The notes under the pieces are model-generated. The model had not been told where the DNA came from, ran no database searches, and saw only the letters and a list, made by a program, of their open reading frames with translations. 6,842 bases of DNA from Nanobdellota archaeon (GTDB lineage Archaea; Nanobdellota; Nanobdellia; Pacearchaeales; GW2011-AR1): positions 1 to 6,842 of the forward strand of contig JAUYDD010000019.1 of the NCBI GenBank assembly GCA_030704765.1. Direction: 5' to 3'. Shown piece by piece: positions 1 through 5,412 of this stretch (the stretch's first letter is position 1; every line of letters begins with the position of its first letter). The translations under genes and the position numbers were made by a program.

Positions 1-218
1 CGAATAGGAGGCTGTCGTATGTTTTCACAATATAATAAAACTTAAATACTAAATAAAGTTTATTATAATAGAACGCAAGAATTCTCATAGGAGGAAATAA
101 CTTCTTAAATATACGGAAATTAAAGTTATTTCCTATAGCTAAACAAATACAAAAATTATATTAACTCACGTCACTTTTTATTGTTAGTAAAAATAAATAG
201 AGGAAAAAATAAGAATTA
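1..218. other. AT-rich intergenic stretch without a gene
   Basis: No open frame of useful length and no RNA gene was recognised. The stretch is very A/T-rich. It contains an 8-base GAGGCTGT at 8-15, which matches the presumed insertion-sequence end at 5413-5420 in the same orientation, an inverted repeat at 87-136 (listed separately), and an A/T-rich block at 188-200 that could serve as a TATA box for the structured island starting near 219. The window edge cuts whatever lies to the left. Confidence 0.6.
87..136. repeat. Inverted repeat, 12-14 bp arms
   Basis: AGGAAATAACTT at 92-103 is the exact reverse complement of 123-134. Allowing a 3-base bulge (91-93), the pairing extends to ATAG at 87-90 against CTAT at 133-136. 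The 19-base loop is A/T-rich. It could be a transcription terminator for a gene outside the window, a protein site or a remnant of a mobile element; no T-run follows, so a simple terminator is not favoured. Confidence 0.55.
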
Positions 219-330
219 GCAACCCCCTCACGGGGCATCGAATACAAATCCATGCCCAACATGGGATTTGAATAAAATCGGGGGAATTTCCACCCCCGGC
301 GGGGGCATATTTCTATTTTTCTTAATGCCC
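219..330 (+). ncRNA. Candidate structured RNA, GC-rich island with duplicated stem motif
   Basis: In otherwise A/T-rich DNA this stretch holds five G/C runs that pair with each other. The pattern CCCCC-N4-GGGGCAT occurs at 223-238 and again at 293-308 with identical spacing, and each copy is followed by ATGCCC (252-257 and 325-330) able to pair with its own GGGCAT. Other possible helices are a 10-bp hairpin 245-254/260-270 with one bulged G, 279-284/293-298 (6 bp), 293-297/301-305 and a long-range 223-227/301-305. Several exclude one another, as in a switching RNA. A T-rich tract (309-322) follows the second copy, and an A/T-rich box at 188-200 is well placed for a start near 219. No tRNA boxes are present. 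It may be an independent small RNA or part of a long leader of the next gene. The strand is uncertain, because inverted repeats look alike on both. Confidence 0.4.
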
Positions 331-337
331 TTCTGAA

Positions 338-356
338 CTATATCAAAATGATATAG
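338..356. repeat. Perfect 8-bp hairpin
   Basis: CTATATCA (338-345) and TGATATAG (349-356) are exact reverse complements around an AAA loop. It lies just 3' of the GC-rich island and could be its last stem, a processing site or an operator. Being A/T-rich it is thermodynamically weak. Confidence 0.4.
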
Positions 357-417
357 AAATGATAGTAAAGAGACAGTAAAATTTCGTGTTCGAAGTTTTT
401 GTGGAAAAGCTTAAAAA

Positions 418-427
418 GTATATATAA
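418..427 (+). promoter_or_regulatory. Alternative TATA-like box upstream of the Cys-rich protein gene
   Basis: An AGTATATATAAT-like block preceded by an A-rich segment that could act as a BRE. If used, transcription would start about 25 bases downstream, near 448, giving a leader of about 50 bases. The box at 470-477 is the competing and better-placed candidate. Confidence 0.3.
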
Positions 428-440
428 TTAGAGATAATAG

Positions 441-458
441 CTTCAAATAACTTTGAAG
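441..458. repeat. 7-bp hairpin before the Cys-rich protein gene
   Basis: CTTCAAA (441-447) pairs with TTTGAAG (452-458) around a 4-base loop. A-T and G-T pairs could extend it to 439/460. It sits between the two TATA-like boxes, so it may be an operator-like palindrome or a stem at the 5' end of a leader transcript. Confidence 0.35.
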
Positions 459-469
459 TTTAGAAAGCA

Positions 470-477
470 TTTAAAAA
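470..477 (+). promoter_or_regulatory. TATA-like box, probable leaderless promoter
   Basis: TTTAAAAA begins 29 bases before the ATG at 499, exactly the spacing of TTTATAAAT before the ATG at 2641. In archaea, transcription starts roughly 25 bases past the box centre, so the mRNA would begin at or next to the start codon. The GAGGGG at 478-483 is about 15 bases from the ATG, too far for a normal ribosome binding site, which fits leaderless initiation. Confidence 0.45.
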
Positions 478-498
478 GAGGGGTTAATTGTAGAAAAT

Positions 499-2562
499 AT
501 GAAAAAAATAATCTTGACTGTTGTTTTGATTTTAGGAATAACAATGATTCTGAGTTTTGTTTCTGCGATTGATTTAACAAATGATGAAATCAGGTCAAAT
601 ATAGCATTACTTATATCTTCTAAATTAAATTCAGGAGTTGATAGCCCTAAATATGATAAAAATTATGATTTAAATGATGATAATTATATTAAAACAAGTG
701 ATGTTTTAATGGTTCTTGGAATTCGTAATCTTTCAAATGAGGAATTTAGCAGAGTTCATAGCAAAATAATGAATGCATCTATGTCTTGCTTAAACAAACA
801 ATTAGGTGATGAAGGTTATATTTCTCAATTTGATGTTAATAATGATACTTATATAAAAACTTCAGATATACTCAGAATAAGTTCTGCTTTAAGTGAAGGA
901 AGAGAGAGTATAAGTTGTACTGATTCTGATGGATTAAATTATTATAATAAGGGAAGTGTTAAAGATGCTACTGGAGAAAGATTTGATTATTGTAAAGATG
1001 GTGATGAAGGTGTGCAATATGTTACAGAATATTTCTGTTCAGGAAGTGGTATTAATAGTTATGAAGCTTATAAATGTCCAAATGGGTGTAATGATGGAGC
1101 TTGTAATAAAGTAACAAATAATACTGTTCAATGCACAGATTCTGATGGTGGAATTAATTATTATTTAAACGGAACTACTCATTATGGAAAATTTGATTAT
1201 ACTGATTGGTGTGTTATAAGTGATTCTGTTGTTAATCAAGGACAATCAAATGAATATACTTTAAAAAGAGGAGACTTAATAGAATATGCTTGTAATGGAG
1301 AAGATGGGCAACCAAGATGTACAGATACTGCATGTAAATTTATAAAGTATCATTGTGAAAATGGATGTTCAAATGGAGCTTGTTTAAAAGAAGGATGTAA
1401 AAAAGTTTGTAAGAACATTGGAACAAAATCAGAAGGATGGTATAACTCTTGTACTGAAGAATTGTTGGAATATGCATTATGTGGAAGTAGTCTATGTTCT
1501 GATTCTGATAATGGATTAAATTATTATGAAAAAGGCACTACTAAATGGAAAGTAGAAGATGGCAGTACAAACAGTGAGGATGATTATTGTACAGATAAAA
1601 CTGTATTATCTGAAGGTGTTTGTGGAAAAACTGATGAAAATGGTAAAAGTTACAGAAGAGAATCCCATACTTGTCCAAATGGATGTAATGATGGAGCTTG
1701 TATTAAAGGGGATCCAATTTCTGAAAAGATAACCTGTAAATTTGAATATACAAAAAAAGAGCAGCAATGTTATTTAGCAGGACAATGGGGACCTGAAGAC
1801 GAGGGAACAAAATTTTGTAAAGCTGGCTCTGGCTCTTGTGTTATTACATATTCTGGATACAATGGAGAACAGGTCACATGGAAATCAACTTGTGGACAAT
1901 ATCAATATACAACTCAAGATGGAAATGATGAAGTTATCTATTTTAAATGTAATGAGGGAAAAACAACAATAAGTGAAATAATTAATAAAGGATTTAGATT
2001 TGCTTATTGGGAATGCTACAATGGGAAAGAATGGAAATCAGAAGGAAAAAATTGCTTATCAGCAGAGTTATGGAAGAAAAAAGCAATAAATTTTTGTAAT
2101 TCTGAATGCAAAAAAGAAAAATGCGGAGTTAATTCTTTTAGTCTTGGCGAAGCGTGTTATTCAGAGGATGAAACTACTATCTGTAGTCTAGGAGATGATA
2201 TACAAGACTGTTGTTCAAATTGGGCAAAGAAAAATAATCAAATAATTCCAGCTTGCATGGGTGGTTGGAATATTGAGAATGATAAATGTATTTTCTCATG
2301 CAAAGAAGAAACAGAAATCCCTATAGAAGCATTGATTTGCAAGGACTCTTGCCCTTTAGACAATAAGTGCTATCCATTTGGATACAGGAAATCAGGAAAA
2401 TATTGCACTGACAGTGGGGGTTTTGAACCTCAATTAAAAGCAGATAAGACTTGTGAGAATAATTTTGAATGTTCAAGCAATGTCTGTGTTTCTGGAAAGT
2501 GCATAAGTGAAGGATTCATTCAAAAAATTCTTAATTGGTTTAGGAAGTTATTTGGCGATTAA
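499..2562 (+). CDS. Secreted Cys-rich protein with dockerin-like calcium-binding domain
   Basis: Seen: 687 residues. The signal peptide (1-23) has two lysines, a hydrophobic core and a likely cut after V-S-A. Two EF-hand-type loops follow, D57-L-N-D-D-N-Y-I-K-T-S-D68 and D112-V-N-N-D-T-Y-I-K-T-S-D123; their spacing and the D/N/D/D pattern match the duplicated loop of type I dockerins. Three Cys-rich repeats (140-203, 212-297, 333-403) open with C-T/S-D-S-D-x-G-x-N-Y-Y and close with C-x-N-G-C-x-x-G-A-C. Further Cys-rich modules lie at about 413-484 (including W-K-S-T-C-G), 502-554 (including K-C-G-V-N-S-F) and 557-601. A last C-x4-E-C-x3-x-C motif at 652-668 is followed by an amphipathic tail (673-687, F-I-Q-K-I-L-N-W-F-R-K-L-F-G-D). 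Known: dockerins bind calcium and usually cohesins. I recall similar Cys-rich modules in secreted proteins of DPANN archaea, without assigned function. Inferred: an extracellular, disulfide-rich adhesive or structural protein. No catalytic motif was recognised. The start is chosen for the signal peptide and promoter spacing. Confidence 0.85.
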   Translation: MKKIILTVVLILGITMILSFVSAIDLTNDEIRSNIALLISSKLNSGVDSPKYDKNYDLNDDNYIKTSDVLMVLGIRNLSNEEFSRVHSKIMNASMSCLNKQLGDEGYISQFDVNNDTYIKTSDILRISSALSEGRESISCTDSDGLNYYNKGSVKDATGERFDYCKDGDEGVQYVTEYFCSGSGINSYEAYKCPNGCNDGACNKVTNNTVQCTDSDGGINYYLNGTTHYGKFDYTDWCVISDSVVNQGQSNEYTLKRGDLIEYACNGEDGQPRCTDTACKFIKYHCENGCSNGACLKEGCKKVCKNIGTKSEGWYNSCTEELLEYALCGSSLCSDSDNGLNYYEKGTTKWKVEDGSTNSEDDYCTDKTVLSEGVCGKTDENGKSYRRESHTCPNGCNDGACIKGDPISEKITCKFEYTKKEQQCYLAGQWGPEDEGTKFCKAGSGSCVITYSGYNGEQVTWKSTCGQYQYTTQDGNDEVIYFKCNEGKTTISEIINKGFRFAYWECYNGKEWKSEGKNCLSAELWKKKAINFCNSECKKEKCGVNSFSLGEACYSEDETTICSLGDDIQDCCSNWAKKNNQIIPACMGGWNIENDKCIFSCKEETEIPIEALICKDSCPLDNKCYPFGYRKSGKYCTDSGGFEPQLKADKTCENNFECSSNVCVSGKCISEGFIQKILNWFRKLFGD
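916..1707 (+). repeat. Three tandem Cys-rich repeats inside the secreted protein
   Basis: Repeat units are encoded at 916-1107, 1132-1389 and 1495-1707. The ends of units 1 and 3 (1075-1110 and 1672-1707) differ at only 2 of 36 bases, although the middle unit is more diverged and longer. The near-identity of DNA as well as protein suggests recent duplication or gene conversion between units 1 and 3. Confidence 0.75.
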
Positions 2563-2590
2563 TAGCTCGGCGGGGCATGATCTTTTTATC
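2563..2590 (+). other. GC-rich motif plus T-rich tract after the Cys-rich gene
   Basis: CGGCGGGGCAT (2568-2578) lies 6 bases after the stop codon and is followed by a T-rich tract. It nearly repeats 297-308, where CGGCGGGGGCAT also precedes T-rich sequence. No C-run pairs with it locally, so it is not a classical hairpin terminator. The T-rich tract may terminate transcription, as oligo-T does in archaea. Confidence 0.35.
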
Positions 2591-2611
2591 AATTAAAATT
2601 TATCCAATAAT

Positions 2612-2620
2612 TTTATAAAT
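2612..2620 (+). promoter_or_regulatory. TATA box, probable leaderless promoter of the two-gene operon
   Basis: TTTATAAAT begins 29 bases before the ATG at 2641, preceded by an A-rich BRE-like CAATAA. Transcription would start at about the start codon. There is no convincing ribosome binding site before the ATG (only AGG at 2631-2633), which supports a leaderless mRNA. Confidence 0.55.
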
Positions 2621-2640
2621 GTAAGATACTAGGTTATTTC

Positions 2641-3450
2641 ATGAAAAGAGGAAAGACTAAGCTAGCGCAGATTTCTGTATTTATAATATTAGGTATTGTT
2701 TTAGTCTGCGCAGTGGGAATTGCATATTATATTTCTTTGAAGGGCGATAGTTCTAAAGAATTTTTTACAGGAACGAAAAACACTGATATAAAGAATTCTA
2801 TATTAGAGTGCACTGACAGTGCAACTAAAGATGCTCTTGAAAAAGTAAGTTTGCAAGGAGGGTATTATGCTAAACCTGAAAATGCTTTTAATATTGGCAT
2901 AACTTTCATTCCATATTATTATTATGAAGGAAAATATCTAATGCCTGAAAAAACCAAGGTTGAAAATGAACTTTCTTCTTATGTAAATGATAAAATAGGA
3001 AACTGCATTGATAATAATAAACAAGGTTATGATGTCAGCTATAATAAAGCAAATACAAAGACTACAATAAATAAAGGAGAAGTAATGTTTTTGATTGACA
3101 TGCCTATAACTATTAAGGATGAAAAAGAGACAATAAAAATTGAATTAAAACAAGCACCTGTTTTGCAGAAATCAAAATTATATGAAATAATGGAAGTAGC
3201 AAGATATATTACAGATTCCCATAAACAATATCCTGATATGCTTTGCATAACCTGTGTTGCTGATTTAGCTGAAGAAAGGAACCTTTATGTCAATAGTTTT
3301 GATATGGAAGATAACAAAGTATTGTTTATAATCTCAGAAAATGAGACAACAAGGGATTTTTTCTCATTCGAGTTCATGAATAAATATGGAGATATTGGAG
3401 GATATCAGGAGGATGCATCTCTTCCTGAGATGCCTGAAGAAAGCAAATAA
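2641..3450 (+). CDS. Single-pass membrane protein with pilin-like N-terminus
   Basis: Seen: 269 residues. A basic start (K2, R3, K5, K7) is followed by A-Q-I-S-V-F-I-I-L-G and a hydrophobic segment to about residue 31. The rest is soluble and probably outside the cell. Notable positions are C57 before an L-Q-G-G-Y-Y segment (71-76), the aromatic run P-Y-Y-Y-Y (91-95), C122, a C-I-T-C pair (202/205) and a late F-F-S-F-E-F. C23 lies in the membrane segment. Known: archaeal class III signal peptides have a basic stretch, then Q-x-S-x-E-F; here Q-I-S is kept but the usual glutamate is absent, so cleavage by the prepilin peptidase is uncertain. I recall many DPANN proteins with this anchor and G-G-Y-Y/P-Y-Y pattern, of unknown role. 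The next gene starts one base after the stop, so the two are co-transcribed. Inferred: a cell-surface protein whose extracellular cysteines could form two disulfides. Confidence 0.8.
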   Translation: MKRGKTKLAQISVFIILGIVLVCAVGIAYYISLKGDSSKEFFTGTKNTDIKNSILECTDSATKDALEKVSLQGGYYAKPENAFNIGITFIPYYYYEGKYLMPEKTKVENELSSYVNDKIGNCIDNNKQGYDVSYNKANTKTTINKGEVMFLIDMPITIKDEKETIKIELKQAPVLQKSKLYEIMEVARYITDSHKQYPDMLCITCVADLAEERNLYVNSFDMEDNKVLFIISENETTRDFFSFEFMNKYGDIGGYQEDASLPEMPEESK

Positions 3451-3451
3451 T

Positions 3452-5293
3452 ATGGGAAAAAATAATATAAATAAGGTAATGGTTGGAATGATTTTAAGTA
3501 TAGTTATCTTAAATTTAATGGTTGGAGGAGTTTTTGGGGCTGAAGCTCCAGAAGATAGACTTTATATGATTGATGAAAGAAATCTTGAAGCTTCTATAAA
3601 TTCACCTAATTTTCAAAAAGCTTGGGTTGCTCCTCAAGGCACAGGAGTAGCTGGAAAAGGAGGGGGTCCTGATGAACAATTAAGATTATGGAGACTAGCT
3701 GGTAAGATAAAAGGCAGTGATGGTGGGAATTTGCAAAGCAAAATTCTAGAAAAAATAACTCCTCAAGATAGAATTCAATTTTTTAATGCTTTATCAGATA
3801 AACGTCTAGAAACCTCATCTAATCCTGTAGTATATGCACTATTAACTTCTCAAGAAAGAGAAACTATCAGAAACGATTTATTGCAAAGAATGATGAAATT
3901 AGAGTCTAAAAAAGATGTTAAATTTACTGGGATGGGCAATAAAAATATAAGATTAAATATTGAGGAGCTTAAAGAAGATAGCGGATATGGAAAAAAGGGA
4001 GAAAAAGTTCTTGTTTTAGAAAAATTGGATAGTAATGGTCAACTTGAGGGTAAAATAGTATTAAATCCTAAGTTTGTGAAAGAGGTTAGTTATGATGGAA
4101 CTTCAGATAAATACACTATAAACATAAAAACAAAAGCAGGTGAACAAGTATTTGATATTTCTGCAAAAGCTAGAATGGATGTTGATATGAGATTATTAGA
4201 TGCAGATGGTAACCCTGTTGCATATTTAGGTTATGGGAAAAGCGGAAAAGTAGAAGTTAAGTACGATAATATTAATAAAGAATATTCTATTTCTATTGAT
4301 AATTCTAAATCCGGTGATGCTGCAGCTGTTTTGGTTGGAGATAAAGATAATAAAAAAGCAGGCGCTGTATTTTTACAAACTTATCCTGTTGAGGATAAAA
4401 ATTCTGGTGGAGGAAAAGCTAGTGTATTAATAGGCAGTGCTGAAAAAGATTATCCATTAGTAATAACAAAAAATAATGGAGTTTTAAAATTAGCAATATC
4501 TAGTGATTATGATTTTGATAGTGGTAAAGGTAATGTTGAAAGTGTTGTTGGATATGGTAAGGAATGGAACGGTGTTATTACTGTTAATAGGGAAACTGAA
4601 TTGACAGAAGAATCAGCTAAGACAATTTCTGGTAATCTGGAAAGGATTTATGGATTAAATCATGGATTGAATACTCCAACTTCATATATTGGTAAAAATG
4701 GAGTTATAATTTCTACAACTGATAAAAACCAACATGCAAATGTCTATAATTATGGTAAAGAAGCAATGCAGGTATATAGTTCAGGACAAGGTTATGTTGA
4801 TTTTTATTCACAAGGAAAACATTTGGTTAATAATAAGGGCGACCAATTAAATGTTTTAAGAGATAAAACAAGTTTATCTAGTGCAGCTGGTGCTGCTACC
4901 CAATCTCAACCTATACGACTGGGAAGTAGTTTTAATCCTGGTGTTGGAGTTGCTTTAAGACCAGGTGTTCAACTAGCTCCCAATCCGGGACTTGTACCTA
5001 GTTTAGGCACTCAAATTCCTCAACCTCAAGGAGGTTGTCCTGGTGGAGGATGTCCTATGCCGGGAACAACAATTTCTCCTGGAGCTCAAAATAACCTTGA
5101 TGGAGCATGCCAACCAGGCAGTGATTGTTCAGGATGTCCTAGTGCTGGTTCGTGTTATGGAAGTTCTAGTGGAAGTTCTGGAGGTGGATGCGGACCTGGT
5201 GGATGTGGACAATCTGGAGGAAGTGATTCTTATTCTAGAACTGGTCCTGTCAGGGGATTTTTTAGAAATGGCGGGTTTTTCAGAAGAAGGTGA
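3452..5293 (+). CDS. Secreted protein with Gly/Ser/Cys-rich C-terminal tail
   Basis: Seen: 613 residues from the chosen ATG. That start gives a clean signal peptide (K8, hydrophobic 9-28, cut near V-F-G-A, 27-30) one base after the upstream stop. In-frame ATGs at 3386 and 3413 would put 22 or 13 charged residues in front and are rejected, although AGGAGG at 3407-3412 abuts the latter. Residues about 33-150 look helical and charged; about 155-390 look beta-rich, with recurring A-V-L-V-G, S-V-L-I-G and V-V-G-Y-G strands about 30-40 residues apart; a Pro/Gly-rich linker spans about 485-527. All eight cysteines (529, 534, 553, 559, 562, 568, 580, 585) lie in the Gly/Ser-rich tail, as C-P-G-G-G-C, C-S-G-C and C-G-P-G-G-C. 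The end is F-F-R-N-G-G-F-F-R-R-R. I recognise no family or catalytic site. Inferred: a surface protein whose tail cross-links, binds metal or is an anchoring signal. Co-expression with the membrane protein before it is likely. Confidence 0.8.
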   Translation: MGKNNINKVMVGMILSIVILNLMVGGVFGAEAPEDRLYMIDERNLEASINSPNFQKAWVAPQGTGVAGKGGGPDEQLRLWRLAGKIKGSDGGNLQSKILEKITPQDRIQFFNALSDKRLETSSNPVVYALLTSQERETIRNDLLQRMMKLESKKDVKFTGMGNKNIRLNIEELKEDSGYGKKGEKVLVLEKLDSNGQLEGKIVLNPKFVKEVSYDGTSDKYTINIKTKAGEQVFDISAKARMDVDMRLLDADGNPVAYLGYGKSGKVEVKYDNINKEYSISIDNSKSGDAAAVLVGDKDNKKAGAVFLQTYPVEDKNSGGGKASVLIGSAEKDYPLVITKNNGVLKLAISSDYDFDSGKGNVESVVGYGKEWNGVITVNRETELTEESAKTISGNLERIYGLNHGLNTPTSYIGKNGVIISTTDKNQHANVYNYGKEAMQVYSSGQGYVDFYSQGKHLVNNKGDQLNVLRDKTSLSSAAGAATQSQPIRLGSSFNPGVGVALRPGVQLAPNPGLVPSLGTQIPQPQGGCPGGGCPMPGTTISPGAQNNLDGACQPGSDCSGCPSAGSCYGSSSGSSGGGCGPGGCGQSGGSDSYSRTGPVRGFFRNGGFFRRR

Positions 5294-5311
5294 TTGAAAT
5301 TATTTTTTATG

Positions 5312-5377
5312 TCGAGAATTGAAAACCTCATGATTTATCATGTGGCCGTAGCAAATGTTACAGTTTTCAATTCTTGA
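5312..5377. repeat. Y-shaped inverted repeat (three-way junction) after the operon
   Basis: A 15-bp stem pairs 5312-5326 with 5363-5377 (14 Watson-Crick pairs and one G-T). Its loop holds two smaller stems: CATGAT/ATCATG (5329-5334/5337-5342), perfect with a 2-base gap, and GTAGCA/TGTTAC (5348-5353/5356-5361), with one G-T. As RNA it would fold into a three-way junction starting 19 bases after the stop codon at 5293. It could stabilise or end the operon mRNA, be a small RNA, or be a REP/MITE-like DNA element. I found no match to the hammerhead core or to tRNA boxes. Confidence 0.55.
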
Positions 5378-5412
5378 GCACAAGAAAATTCTTTCAGATG
5401 AATTTTCTGTGC
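5378..5412. repeat. 12-bp hairpin abutting the insertion sequence end
   Basis: GCAC (5378-5381) and AGAAAATT (5383-5390) pair with AATTTTCT (5401-5408) and GTGC (5409-5412), with one bulged A and a 10-base loop. It begins right after the preceding Y-shaped repeat and ends exactly at the GAGGCTGT taken as the element's end. It is either the palindromic target site or a hairpin belonging to the element. The loop carries the transposase stop codon, on the - strand. Confidence 0.6.

Noticed and set aside
219..308. Possible tRNA or tRNA-like gene in the GC-rich island
   Set aside because: A terminal stem and a T-arm-like hairpin (279-298) can be drawn, but the loop lacks T-T-C-R-A, there is no D arm or box A, and the middle stem has 10 pairs.
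916..1707. CRISPR-like or phase-variable short repeats
   Set aside because: The repeats are in-frame protein modules of unequal length, not short identical repeats with spacers.
2594..2615. 7-bp A/T inverted repeat (TAAAATT/AATTTTA) overlapping the TATA box
   Set aside because: Such weak A/T palindromes are expected by chance in DNA of this composition.
3039..3248. 69-residue frame on the - strand within the pilin-like gene
   Set aside because: Antisense of a well-supported coding region, with no promoter or recognisable domain.
3386..3451. Longer start for the Cys-tail protein, at 3386 or 3413
   Set aside because: It would place charged residues before the signal peptide and overlap the upstream gene. 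The ATG at 3452 gives a normal export signal directly after the upstream stop.
5043..5297. 84-residue open frame overlapping the end of the Cys-tail gene
   Set aside because: A different frame of Gly-rich codons. The product is a Val/Leu/Glu low-complexity string, as expected from shifting GGA/GGT repeats.
5312..5377. Hammerhead-type self-cleaving ribozyme in the Y-shaped repeat
   Set aside because: A three-way junction is present, but the CTGATGA and GAAA core sequences are missing on both strands.
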